A stretch of DNA of 64,000 nucleotides from Arbacia lixula (Eukaryota; Echinodermata; Echinoidea; Arbacioida; Arbaciidae), in NCBI GenBank assembly GCA_963669155.1, contig OZ022586.1:1605024-1669023 (forward strand), read 5' to 3'. Shown piece after piece: positions 36,543-48,183 of this stretch; positions within the stretch are counted from its first letter, which is position 1; the number at the start of each line of letters is the position of its first letter. The translations under genes were made by a program, and so were the position numbers. Under the pieces are notes generated by a model that had not been told where the DNA came from, did no database searches, and worked only from the letters and a program-made list of their open reading frames with translations.

Positions 36543-37070
36543 TTAAAGATTGTCCGTCCCTTTTGCAAGCTTAAAATTTGAAATCGTCTATCACGATCGT
36601 AAATTGAAGAAAGTGTGATTCAAGACCATTTCTAAGAATATAGCATGTTGAAGCTTTCTGTATATGTAAACAATTTCAGCCGTTAAATTTCAAACCGACT
36701 TTTTTCGTACCACGAAAAAAGTATTAGTCTTTGTTACAGTATCAATGTGGTTATTATGCGTCTGTGAAATCCTAATTTTATGAGTAACTACCAAACTTTG
36801 GAGATGATTCCTTCCATAGAACAATTTTTTTCATAATGCGTTTTATAATTTAATAAACAGATTAATCAATAAAGCAGATATTTCAACACAAACTGCTAAG
36901 AGCCTGAGGTAAAGACTATCAATCAGACGTTGTTTACGTGCATTATTTGAATTTTACACTACGTATCAGTTTCAAATTGTGAATATAGAGCTTGATTACA
37001 CTTCTCTATATGTTTTGCCAATGTTTTGATGGTTTTGTGGTGATCTGAAAAAGGGACTGGCTGTCTTTAA
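36543..37070. mobile_element. TTAA-flanked element related to MITE family C
   Basis: 528 bp between TTAAAGATTGTCCGTCCCTT and AAAGGGACTGGCTGTCTTTA followed by A. The ends resemble family C; the inside (including cgtaccacgaaaaaagtatt) does not match the other copies, so this is a subfamily. Confidence 0.65.
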
Positions 37071-37212
37071 GATCAAATAATTAAGTGCAACCAAAAACAT
37101 TAATCCTAATTCTGACCCTCAAACCTAACTATAAGCCCTACTTATGAGCTTGGGCTTGTATGGGTGATTACCAGCATAGTCAGTGAAACAATAAGAGCTG
37201 TCACCTTGCATA

Positions 37213-37625
37213 CCTGGGCCCTGTTGCATAAAACTTATCATTGATAGTAGCTCTATCATCAATGGTAACTACCATGGTAGCATTGCTCAACAGCCAATCA
37301 AATTCAAAGTTGCCATTGATGGCAAAGTTACCATCAATGGTAAGTTTTATGCAACAGGGCCCTGGGCTATGTTGACTATAACCTGACATTTATCATCACT
37401 TTCACTAAATTATACATGTAATTGCCATGGCAACAGCCTCAATGACGAGTGCCCATTTGTTACAGCAAATCGTACAGTACATCCATACACCATCGACCCA
37501 TGATACATACAGGTTTTCAACTATTGTAACTTACCATCAATGGTAACTACCATGTCAACAACCAATGGGCTCTCATCATTTCACCTGTTGTCGTGGTAGT
37601 TACCATTGATGCAACATGGCCCTGG
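37213..37625. mobile_element. Palindromic MITE, family G, one full and one partial copy
   Basis: 37213-37365 runs from GGGCCCTGTTGCATAAAACT to its mirror, with accatcaatggtaac blocks and a central caatcaaattcaa. A second, decayed copy lies at 37527-37625. Others at 48661, 57266, 58805 and 61776. Confidence 0.8.
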
Positions 37626-38077
37626 TTCTGGCTGCTTACTGCGTAAATCTACCATATTTTACAGGGTTGGATATTTTGTCTTGTTTTGTCGTAGTGCTAA
37701 CCTAGCTTGACACATTGCGTATGCAGGGTCCATGGCCTGTCACTCAGTCATAGGGGATGGCAGTTGATGGGATTTGAAAGCTATACTCTAGCAGCCCTGA
37801 CACGACCAGGAAATGGTGTATGATGAGTAAGAAAAGTCAAGTAAAAATCATGCAGTGAAAGAGAGTTAAAGGGCACCATCCAAGGATAACACAGCACTGT
37901 TCAAAACAATTTGCACTCCTTTAAGAACTTGCTAAAGAAAGTATCAGATAAAATTAATGGTTTTATCTATGCTCTTTTTTAATGAGCAAAATCACGTTAA
38001 ATTATCGATACTTGAATGTACAGTGGAAATGTACTTCATACAATGATATTTCTTTAGATTCTGATCTTTCTGATCAT

Positions 38078-38350
38078 ACCTCAATCTTTACTTACATTCT
38101 TTCTCTAAAAATCTGCAACTCTTTTCAGTATTTAACATAAATAAATGATATTGTGGTTGTTTTTAGTACTTTACCCAGCGCTTGTTTTTCATTTTATTAA
38201 ATTTTATTTTATTTTATGAGATATTTATACCTCAATCTCTCTTTACAATCTTTCACTAAAAATCTGGAACTCAAAGTATTTAATATAAATGATTGATTAC
38301 ATGTTTTTATTCTGATTGTTTCTAGTACTTTTCCCAGTGCTTGTTTTGTC
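38078..38350. repeat. Tandem duplication of about 151 bp
   Basis: acctcaatct, cactaaaaatctg, agtatttaa, ttgtttctagtactt and cccagtgcttgtttt occur in the same order twice (from 38078 and 38229), diverged. A similar loose duplication with ggttagtggctatac lies at 38742 and 38949. Confidence 0.6.
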
Positions 38351-38965
38351 AGTTGAGTAATTTTTATTCCCTCTAAAAATGTTCTTCTTTTCATCTTTTG
38401 TTAGTGATTCAGTTGAAAGAACATGATTGTTTCCATTTATATTTGGGAGTAGGTGCACTTCATGTTAAGTCTGCATGAAAGTATTGTCAAATCACCATAG
38501 CGATTGATATGAATGAATGACTAACTTCTGTCTGAGGCTAGTATCAGGCAAGGCAATATTTCAAAGGATTCAAAATGGATTTTACAGTAGTTGTTCTGTT
38601 TGTCTTTTCTTTGGTGATTTGTAGGAGAAGAATTAATGAATTGTAAGTTTTTCTTACCACTGTGCAAACATTGAGAGGTTTCCATGAGTAAGAATTGTTT
38701 TGTAAATGTCTGGTTTCCTTAGGAACAGGAGTTGGAGTGGTGGTTAGTGGCTATACAGCATAGTTACTTTTTCCTTGGAATGATCCATGCTGTAACATTT
38801 TTAAAGTAAAAAACGTAACATTTGCAATATTGCCATGGTGACTAGATTAAACAATTCACTCTCTGTAAGTGACTGCAAGGGGGGTTTTCATCTCAGAAAA
38901 AAAATTGTGTAAATTTCTGTTTTCCTGAGGAGAAATGGTTAGGTTGGTGGTTAATGGCTATACTT

Positions 38966-40141
38966 GCACAGAGGTCCATACAGGCTTTGCTTTAAGCTGT
39001 TAATATGTACACATCGCTCGTGAGCATTACATGTTCGCCGGACTGGTCACATAAAAGACCAGACTCCACAAAGTTGACAAAGCCTTAAGTTCATAACAGA
39101 AGTTTGGTCCGATGGCTACGCTGCAATGCTTACTCATGTGCACACACCCCACGCATTGTACATTCGCCATAGCGTATCAAAGATTGCTGCAGATATCGCA
39201 AGCGTGCAAGATTGTGACAGTTGAACCTGTAGCGATCTTGAGGGTGGGGCTGATAAGACTGCCGCTGAATGCAGCGCCCTCTATAAATGATATCGCGCCA
39301 TAAGATCTCGGTGGCATGGACCTTAAAAGTAAATGAAACATTTCTAATTACACCTCAAAGTTACACTAGGCAAATTAGAAGTATATTTACTTTTACTGTA
39401 CATGCATTTAGAGCAACTCGCTAGGCTAGGATGGATTCATGAATATGGTCCCTGTTTTCTTAAAGTCCTACCATGCATTGCAAGTCGTCATGGCGGGCCA
39501 GACACAGATTAGATGATGAAGATGAAGTATCATTATGAGATTTGCGAGTTGATCCCAGGCTGTTTTTCTGTGAAGTGTCCGTGTTTGACTGTTGCTACCG
39601 ACTACAGTTTGCTTTCCTCCTGAAAATAGCATTCATAAAATTGAACTATTAATAACGGCTCTTTTTCATGTGGAATGTCACATGATATGCAACATGAAAG
39701 GAAACCGGTTTGATTGAGCCATATCGAGTTACAGGAAAATCTAAGTCTGTTTTCCAACTTCAAAGTAAAACTGTGTTATGAGCCAAATTGAATTTAATAG
39801 CATTATTCTCAATTTACATCTTTGCTGTATAGCAAGCTGATGTTGTGGGAATATACTAGGTAAACTCCTGTATGATATTTTGGGGGGTTGAATTTCGTCC
39901 TTTCATCAATTTCTTCCATGTGAAGCTTTTCTTTTTTTTCATATTTTTATTAGATTTGAGTAAGCATCCTCTCAATGAATCTTCCCAGCATGCAATCTGT
40001 TGTCTCAGACAATACCTCTTTGTCACCTCGTATTCGCCGATAGCAAAGTGCAAACAGAATCAAATTCATCCCTTTGACTTTTGCACAATATTCTCATGCA
40101 TCCTTTCTCTTCTCTCATTTTCTCTCTCTCTCCCTGTACAG
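38966..40141 (+). other. Spectraplakin intron end, with branch and polypyrimidine region
   Basis: No exon recognised before 40142. The last 40 bases, tcctttctcttctctcattt... to ...ccctgtacag, form a strong polypyrimidine tract and acceptor. Confidence 0.6.
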
Positions 40142-40203
40142 ATGAACGCGACAGAATACAAAAGAAGACCTTCACAAAATGGGTCAACAAGCACCTCAAA
40201 AAG
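40142..40203 (+). CDS. Spectraplakin, shared exon encoding the start of the first calponin-homology domain
   Basis: This 62-nt exon, preceded by a textbook acceptor and followed by gtaagt, completes a split GAT codon with the final G of either first exon and reads DERDRIQKKTFTKWVNKHL plus KK, phase 0. The sequence is the opening of the CH1 actin-binding domain: the QKKTFTKWVN core is common to spectrins and plakins, while DERDR and NKHL favour plakins (MACF1, dystonin, plectin, shot) over beta-spectrin, which as I recall it has DEREA and NSHL. The KHLKK ending resembles shot and VAB-10. A short exon between alternative first exons and the rest of CH1 is the known plakin gene layout. The next exon should carry the DLYEDLRDGxNLISLLEVLSG stretch; I did not find it before 64000. 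Confidence 0.93.
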
Positions 40204-40796
40204 GTAAGTCGATTCTAAGCCGTTGTTTTTCTTTCCGCTTCATACAGTTCCGCCTCTCTCGTTCCTCTTCTCCCGACTTCTCGACTTACCCTACCCGGCA
40301 CCCACTGGAGTTCAAACTCCGGATCAAATGTTTCATGTTTTTTCTCAAAACTCTCTAGAGTGTGCTTAAAAGCCCAACCCATTTATATTTTTCTGGTATT
40401 ATAAGAGCGAGGTTCAAAACTTTTCATGATCATATCTCATCAATTGCACGAGTGGGCGTGACGTAAGGCCCTCTTTTTCTTTTGAGTATAAATATTGGAT
40501 GGGGATCCTATTGTGTCTTGAACAAAAGTCTGGAACATCTGGGCAATCTTATCAACCCCCACACTCCTGTCACTCTCAAGTGATCCTTTTTTACAAAACT
40601 GGTCTGCTTTCTTCATAATAATTGATGAATTTCCTTTTTAAAGGGGACATGACGTTGAATACAAATTGATTTGATTTATAGAGATATCAGAGAAATGGAT
40701 TGACACACTTAGGTTGGGAGGGAAATGGATCATATATGTTCATGAATCAAATAAACATGTACCACTCTGAAAGACTCCATGGGCCTTCTAGACTGA

Positions 40797-40990
40797 AGAT
40801 TCAAGATTCAATTTATTTTTCCACAACCCACCCCCCCCAAAAAAAAAAAAAACATGCATAAAGCTCAGATACAATGACCATAAATAACAAACAAGAAATA
40901 ATAAACACAATTCATTCATAGAAATAATATTTTTTTCTGGAGGGGTCCAAAAAGATGCAGGGCCCGCAAATGAGAAATTATGTAGTATAT
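40797..40990 (-). mobile_element. Possible LINE 3' end, minus strand
   Basis: In reverse orientation this ends in aaataaattgaatcttgaat plus one further partial unit, a short tandem tail typical of CR1/L2-type LINEs, with an A/T-rich 3' UTR and a T/G homopolymer. No coding part remains. Confidence 0.4.
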
Positions 40991-41332
40991 AATACATCCT
41001 ACATTTATGTAAACATATGTGAAAACTAAAACATTTCACTTGACAGTGTTTTTCTGTGATATACTTTTGGAATAATTGCATTATTGCAAGACATAATAAG
41101 AACAGATAATCCAATTACCCCAAAGACTAACATCTCAACGAGTACTTTAGAAGTGTGAGCTCATGAACCATACATATGCTATATTGTACGGCCTCATTAC
41201 TATCTTTACTGCACAATGCGTTTAAGAAGATAAAGTCAAGGATGTCATTGGTGGATTAGTAAAATGAACAATAGAAGACCTCAGGTTTGGTGAATCAGAT
41301 TTTCAAAGCATTATAGCTTATTACCGCATTAT

Positions 41333-41811
41333 TGAAGGATAGTCCACCCTGAAATTATGCTGGTTTTGATAAAAGCAGTCACATAAGGGAACATACATGT
41401 ATAAGGTTTTATGAAAATCAGTCAAAGGAAAATGAAGTTATTCGATTTCAAAGGTTTGATTTTGTGACATCAGGTGCAAGGTGCCCTCCCATACATGTGT
41501 ATGTTGTGTACAATTTTTTTTTGGAGATGTCCATTTTTTGAAGAGGATATTTACTACTTTACCAGTGCATGTGATATCACTATAGACACATGCTTTTAAA
41601 CACATACTGCCATGAAAAGAATGCATTCCTCAAAGAATGTCAATTTATGGAAAAAGCAGGAAAAAACGTATGGGAGAGTACCTCGCATGTGACACCACAA
41701 AAACAAACTGAAAACAATCATTTCTTTTTTATCTTTTGACCAATTTTCGTCAGACCTTCACTTTTCTTTTATTGAAACCAGCTTAACTTCAGGGTGAAGT
41801 ATCCCTCCTAA
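41333..41811. mobile_element. TTAA MITE, family B, decayed copy
   Basis: ggatagtccaccctgaaatt on the left and cttcagggtgaagtatccct on the right, with the gttgtgtac and cctcgcatgtgac blocks. The terminal TTAA is no longer visible at either end. Confidence 0.7.
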
Positions 41812-42143
41812 ACTACTTTCATTTCTATCTACATATCATTATGTTATAATATCCCATCAGTGTGATGAGTGATTCATGAAATATTAGAAGAATTGTTAAA
41901 ATTTACTGTCTTCAATTTCAAATGGTAAGACCTTTGATACTGGAATAAGCTGTGATGATAGAAATATGGATTTAAAACAATTCTTAAATAATTTGTACCT
42001 CACTAGTATTTTATTCATATATGTAATCTTGGAAATCCCCTCATCCATTTTGCCATCTGTTATGTAGATCCTGGAACAAACTGAACAAGAAACAAAAATA
42101 ATATATGAAAATATCAGGTTGGCTATGGCCTGCGACTGCATGA

Positions 42144-42557
42144 TAGGGGTGTCTTCATTAGCCCGATGTGGTGAAATAGCTAGCTATTTTGTGATTGGAA
42201 AAGCTAGGCAGATCACAAAATAGCAAGCTATTTGTGTCTTCATTAGCCAAATCAGGTGAAATAGCTAGCTGTTTGGTCCAGAAAATTCCCCAAGAAATCT
42301 TGTTTGCCAAATACTGTGCTAATTTGCGAACTAGCTCGCTATTTTGCCAAGCCCCTTAATTAGCCTGAAACTTTTGAAATCCCATCATGCATCAGCACGC
42401 ACTCCATAGGACGAGCTGATTAAGGTATGCAGAGTTTTGAGCTTACATATCCAGAGTTTCAAACTAATGGAGACGCGATTGCAACTTCAGGCTAGTTTTG
42501 AGGATCAGCATACTACCTCTCTTATTCATCAGATCTGGCTAACGCAGATGCACCTTA
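42144..42557 (-). mobile_element. GCTCGAGC-type TIR element (family H), inverted, diverged copy
   Basis: Starts TAGGGGTGTCTTCATTAGCC and ends gcagatgcaccTTA. The interior gagacgcgattgcaacttca is the reverse of the interior of the next copy. It is shorter (414 bp) and more decayed than its neighbours, so older. Confidence 0.7.
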
Positions 42558-43067
42558 TAGGTGCGTCTTCATTAGCCCGATCAGACGAAAATTTTTCTGA
42601 TCCGGGGAACTAGCCTGAAGTTGCAATCGCGTCTTCATTAGCTCAAAACTCGGGATACGTAAGCTCGAGCTCGGGTTGCATAAATTATCCCGAGTTTCCC
42701 ACATACCAGCAGTGTGCGACAGGAATAGGCCATGACCGCATGGCTTCGGTTGTGAGCTCGCATTCACGCACGTGTAAAAACCTATTACGTAAACAATGCC
42801 TCGTGGGCGCTGATGCATGCCGGGATTGAGAAATTTTTAGGCTAATGAAGACACTCCGAACTAGCTCGAGCTATTTCACGAACTAGCTCGAGCTAGCTCC
42901 ATCTAGCCCAAGATTTCTTGGGAAATTTTCTCGACCAAATAGCTCGCTATTTTGCCTGATCTGGCTAATGAAGACGCAAATAGCTAGCTATTTTGTGATC
43001 TGGCTAGCTAACCCGATCAGAACAAGCTCGCTATTTTGCCCAGCTCGAGCTAATGAAGACGCCCCTA
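42558..43067 (+). mobile_element. Family H TIR element, copy 2
   Basis: 510 bp from GGTGCGTCTTCATTAGC to GCTAATGAAGACGCCCC, bounded by TA on both sides. Inside, the end motif recurs inward (gcgtcttcattagctc near 42629 and gctaatgaagacactc near 42840), as if a smaller copy had entered an older one. Rich in short palindromes: gctcgagc, agctagct, aaatagcgagctattt-like. No transposase; the open frame on the minus strand is not conserved protein. Confidence 0.85.
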
Positions 43068-43268
43068 ATGTGACAGATTCCTCAATGTTTGTATACTTTG
43101 ACTGCTTGCAGGGATCTTATCACCTCATGATCAGTTTATTGGCTGTAAAAGACAAACAGTTTGTTCTAGCTGGCCTTCTCTTAATCAGGATTACATAACT
43201 CTTGGCAGGTTGGCTAGCCATATTTGATCTAAACCTAATGATTTTGGCAAATTCCGAATTAATCACTA

Positions 43269-43788
43269 TAGGTGCGTCTTCATTAGCCCGATCAGACGAA
43301 ATAGCGAGCTATTTTTCTGATCCGGGGAACTAGCCTGAAGTTGCAATCGCGTCTTCATTAGCTCGAAACTCGGGATACATAAGCTCGAGCTCGGGTTGCA
43401 TAAATTATCCCGAGTTTCCCACATACCAGCAGTGTGCGACAGGAATAGGCCGTGACCGCATGGCTTCGGTTGTGAGCTCGCATTCATGCACGTGTAAAAA
43501 CCTATTACGTAAACAATGCCTCGAGGGCGCTGATGCATGCCGGGATCGAGAAATTTTCAGGCTAATGAAGACGCTCCGAACTAGCTCGAGCTATTTCGCG
43601 AACTAGCTCGAGCTAGCTCCATCTAGCCCAAGATTTCTTGGGAAATTTTCTCGACCAAATAGCTCGCTATTTTGCCTGATCTGGCTAATGAAGACGCAAA
43701 TAGCTAGCTATTTTGTGATCTGGCTAGCTAACCCGATCAGAACAAGCTCGCTATTTTGCCCAGCTCGAGCTAATGAAGACGCCCCTTA
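43269..43788 (+). mobile_element. Family H TIR element, copy 3
   Basis: 520 bp, nearly identical to 42558-43067 (about nine substitutions and one 9-10-nt indel by eye), same orientation, flanked by TA. Most of the substitutions are CpG to TpG or CpA. Confidence 0.85.
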
Positions 43789-45017
43789 TGTGTACTCAGA
43801 TGCTCAAACAGTAGTCTTTAGTCGAAAGGCTAGATAGTTTGTTAGAAATGTTTGGCTTGTTCATGGGTCCATGGATTGTTGGTCTGATCATGGACCCTAC
43901 ATGGACCCTGCCACAAATGGTCTGATGTTGTTGTGAAGGCTATTGCAATTAATGAGAAACACGATTTTGTCTGGGTTATGAGGGGTGGGGCTTGGGTTTG
44001 GAGGAGGTGAAGGTGACAGAATTGTTCTTTATATTGTCTCATCAAGGATTTGTCGCCCTAAAAAAGCACCATGAAGAAGGTATTGGTGGGGAAGCTGACT
44101 CATTCATAGAAGAATATTGATTATGAGTAAATCATTACACACTTTCAGTCTTTTAGAGATTTGATAACTGGTGATGAATTGGTAGTTTGTAAATGTTATC
44201 AAACATTACAAACAGCACTACAGGTTGTCTCTGAGTAAAGCATAAAAATAGTTTAATCATGGTTTGGGAACCCCATAAAAGCAGTACATGTCAACAGCTT
44301 TGCATATATGTGAAGGACAGTGTCAGTTCATTTTATTGATTACTGCTTTATTCAAAGCCAGTTGACTGCGTAGATCAATGACTTCATGTCATCTTTATCT
44401 CACTTCTTCACTGTCTTTGTGGTACTTGGGCACATTGGGTAAGAGGTTCTGTGCTATACCCTGAGTGACAGTCAATGAGTAGTGAGTGGGAAGTAACATT
44501 GTGTTGTGTAATAGTTGTTTGCCTTTCGTCTTAAAGGAAGCCCTTTCACAGTTGGATAAAGGAGGTTTTTCTGTGCTTGTTGGTTGACTGAGTCATGTGT
44601 TTTTTGTGTAGTATTCAGTGGGCACTTCCTAATTGTGCTTGATTTGTTCTCAAAGTCTGACTGACCATTATACACACAAATGGCAAAATGTGAGTCTTCA
44701 TTTGTCCACATTGTTAAAGACCTCCGACTTCTTTTTCAAGATTTCTGGGACACACTGTGAAGATAGAAAGAAAAGGGTGACCAAGTGTCATGTGATGGGA
44801 TAAATTGCAAATATTTATATTGATAACAGGATTTATCACAATGGATTGACTACCTCAACATTATCAACTGTCATCCAGTTTAATTTACATTTTGATTTGA
44901 AATCACCTACTGTTGTGATTTTGTCAATGTCAGCTGAATTAGTTTGTTACCCATAAATTCTCAATTTAGTATATGATGGTCAAGTTAAACCACTGTTGTG
45001 AATATTGGCCATAATGT
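43789..45017 (+). other. Spectraplakin intron, nothing recognised
   Basis: No exon, RNA gene or dispersed repeat that I can support. Confidence 0.5.
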
Positions 45018-45387
45018 TTAAAGGGCATATACTGTACTGGGAAGACAAAAACCTTCAAGAGGGGATCGTGAGCAATCTTCATGCCAATGGTCTTAAATTC
45101 ATGTATTGCCCATTTTAGACACTTGCTGGAAGTTATTTGCCCTCAAATGATCGACATTTTGACTGATTAGTGATTAAATCCCAAATCCTGAAATTGTTCG
45201 GCCCGAACATTTTGAGAATTTGGGATTTAATCACTAATTACTCCAAATGTGGATCATTTGAGGGCAAATAACTTTCAGCAAGTTTCTAAAATGGGCAATA
45301 CATGAATTTAAGACCATTTTCAAGAAGATTGCTCACGATCCCCTTTTGCCGGCTTTTTGTCTTCCCAGCACAGTATATGCCCTTTAA
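45018..45387. mobile_element. TTAA MITE, family A, full length
   Basis: 370 bp, TTAAAGGGCATATACTGTAC to its inverse, with the central ttcggcccgaacatt dyad and gatcatttgagggcaaataa in the right arm. Confidence 0.85.
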
Positions 45388-45690
45388 AAAGGTCCATGAA
45401 CCTGCACCCTGTTGTATACTGAGCCTGCATACATTGTACATGCAGGCTGGCTTTTCGTCTGCTTCAACACAAAGCAGCATGACTCCTATACAATCTGCTG
45501 TTCAGACAATAGACAACAGACTATGAATAAGCTTCACATACCTTATAATAGGACACAATAAAGCCACAACATTTTGGTTACTGCAGTTCCATGGACAATT
45601 TTGACATCCTATCTGGACCAGGATTCACAAAGCCAGAGGATCTTACAGTAAGCAACAGGTTAAGAACAGTTTGATTCTTCTTGGTATATG

Positions 45691-45932
45691 TACACTACAG
45701 CTCAAAGGAATTGGCATAGGGAAAGGGAAAGGGAAAGGGAAGAAAGGGAAGGAGCCGCAGGTTTAAACCGCGGTATATTTTGTCCAGTTCAGCATGAAAC
45801 ATAATGCGTTAGCTTAAAAAGCATCATGTTTCATGCTGAACTGTACAAAATATACCACAGTTTAAAACTGTGGCTCCTTCACCTTTCTTCCCTTTCCCTT
45901 TACCTATGCCAATTTCTTTGAGCTGTAGTGTA
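45691..45932. mobile_element. Palindromic MITE, family E
   Basis: 242 bp, TACACTACAGCTCAAAGGAA to TTTCTTTGAGCTGTAGTGTA, with (GGGAAA)n arms and a central atgaaacataatgc. Confidence 0.85.
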
Positions 45933-46221
45933 CTTCCAATTTCAAGGACCCCCCTATGAATAGACTCACTAGCCACAGCAGTCAAAACCAACACCCACCC
46001 ACATGTCATAAACCTCATCAAACAAACTGTAAAGATGCTTACCTTGGTTGCCATGGTAACTACTCTCCTTTCTTTGCATGGTCCATGGATCTCTTATGGG
46101 AAGTTGAATAACTGAGCAGTCTGCTCTGTTTTCTAGTTCTTGCGGTTTGGTACATGTAGGAGAGATTTTGTGAATGTGAACAAAAGTATGTCTCTGTTTG
46201 TTTTAAAAAAGGAACATGGGC

Positions 46222-46586
46222 TTAAAGGTTATAAACTGTAATGGGAAGACAAAAAAGCCTTCAAAAGGAGATTGTGAGCAATTGTCTTACCAATGGTCTA
46301 CAATTTATGTATTGTCCATTAGAAAAAAACTTGCTGAAAGTCATTTGCCTTCAAATGATCCACATTTTGATTAATTAGTGATTAAATCACATATCCTGAA
46401 AATGTTCGGCCTGAACAATCGGAGGATTTGTGATTTAATCACTAATTTCTCCAAATGTGGATCATGTGAGGGCAAATAACTTTAAGCAAGTTTCTAAAAT
46501 GGACAATATGTGAATTTAAGACCATTGGCAAGAAGATCATGATCACTATTTGAATGTTTTTTTTGTCTTCCCAGTACAGTATATGG
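46222..46586. mobile_element. TTAA MITE, family A, right end lost
   Basis: Left end TTAAAGGTTATAAACTGTAA is diverged; the arms match family A up to cccagtacagtatatgg, where the right terminus is missing. The heptamer satellite begins about 85 bp further on. Confidence 0.75.
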
Positions 46587-46670
46587 ATATGTGTATGGAT
46601 ATGTCTGTTTCTAAAGGACTATTGTCATTCAGAGTAATGTTTTGAGGAAAATATGAGTAATAGAGGGAGA

Positions 46671-47035
46671 AATATGAAATGTGAACTGTGAAATGTGAAA
46701 TGTGAAATGTGAAATGTGAAATGTGAAATGTGAAATGTGAAATGTGAAATGTGAAATGTGAAATGTGAAATGTGAAATGTGAAATGTGAAATGTGAAATG
46801 TGAAATGTGAAATGTGAAATGTGAAATGTGAAATGTGAAATGTGAAATGTGAAATGTGAAATGTGAAATGTGAAATGTGAAATGTGAAATGTGAAATGTG
46901 AAATGTGAAATGTGAAATGTGAAATGTGAAATGTGAAATGTGAAATGTGAAATGTGAAATGTGAAATGTGAAATGTGAAATGTGAAATGTGAAATGTGAA
47001 ATGTGAAATGTGAAATGAAGTGTGAAATGTGAAAT
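46671..47035. repeat. Heptamer satellite (GAAATGT)n, about 52 units
   Basis: The 7-bp unit is repeated without visible error from about 46687 to 47017 (some 47 units), with a few changed units at each edge. Three units make 21 bp, so every frame without a stop yields a seven-residue peptide repeat; the 170-codon minus-strand frame is thus an artefact. Confidence 0.97.
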
Positions 47036-47736
47036 ATCAATACACCATGTATGTTCACTTGGGACTTTTGATAACCAGGCTTATGCTATGATTTGAAATA
47101 CAGGTAACATAGCAACATTTTGACATGACATAAAGAGGACTACATTCCTGTAGTTGCAGTATGTTGTAATATTTTATTGATTCAATAACCTTGAAGTAAT
47201 TGCTTGAATGAAAATAATTGTCCTCTTAGTCTTTGTAGAGGTGACCTTGGATAATTGATATCTATGTACCAGGGTATTATACCTGCATATGTACATGTAT
47301 TATCTTCATGTCATAAAGATATCTGCACACGAGTATTATATCATATCATATTATATGTGGCTGCTTAGCTAAAGCCAGAGTAATACTAGTAATCAAGTGC
47401 TTTGAGTTGTACTTTGAAATTGGAGAACGCTACGTACTACGTAAAAGCCAAATATTTTTTATTGTGAAACAAATTTCATGGGGCTGAAGTGGATTGATGC
47501 CTTGAAATACATAAAATATCCCTGGTGAATATCAAAATGGCTCCTTTGAAAAAAATATTTCTCCTCAGAGGGTACAATGCGAAACATATTGGAGAGAGCT
47601 TGTTTAATGACATTCCTGCAAACGAATAAATCTATTCTACATAATTGTTCTACATGCAGTAAAAAGCAGTGAATGAATGCACTCGCATTGAGCTATGGGG
47701 ACATTGTTGTGGCTTCCTCTTTTTGTGAGAGCTCAG
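47036..47736 (+). other. Spectraplakin intron, nothing recognised
   Basis: AT-rich sequence with no exon or named repeat. Confidence 0.5.
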
Positions 47737-48183
47737 TTAAAGACAGGGTGCCTCTTTTGCAGATAAAATAATTAAAACCATGGAAAATGGAAGAAGAAAT
47801 ATATATAAGAACTTCCAGAACCCTTCCAATAATAGAACTGGAAACTGTTTTTAAGCAAAACCAGAGTGATTGGTACATTTTGAGGTGGTTTTGGGCGGAT
47901 GGTTGGAAACCTGTAGCATACAGACAGGAGACCCCACCGGTCCGATCCACTGTGCATGCGTTTTATGGGAGCAATGCCGGGATCGCTCACTGACAGGGAT
48001 GGTACAATTATGGATATGGACTATGGTCAGTGCATTTCAAACATAAACAAGGATAGTTTTCCATTTTTCCTGAGAATGTTTGTGAAGCTTTGACTGTGAG
48101 GTTTCATACACCATAGCGTTAGGGTATATCGTTGAATCCTGCCGAGTTGCATGACTGTTGCAAATGGGACACCCTGTCTATAA
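47737..48183. mobile_element. TTAA-flanked MITE, family C, full length
   Basis: 447 bp from TTAAAGACAGGGTGCCTCTT to GCAAATGGGACACCCTGTCT plus ATAA. The best-preserved member of the family and reference for the fragments listed above. Confidence 0.8.

Noticed and set aside
40142-40203. Alternative reading of the CH1 exon from its own ATG (MNATEYKRRP...)
   Set aside because: The conserved DERDRIQKKTFTKWVN reading uses another frame, set by phase-1 first exons.
42555-43538. Near-identical minus-strand frames of 87-90 codons in two places
   Set aside because: They lie within the two family H transposon copies and are duplicated with them; no domain, and the third copy does not keep the frame.
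46546-47058. 170-codon minus-strand frame with perfect seven-residue repeat
   Set aside because: Direct result of a 7-bp satellite, which repeats in frame every 21 bp. No start context or conserved ends.
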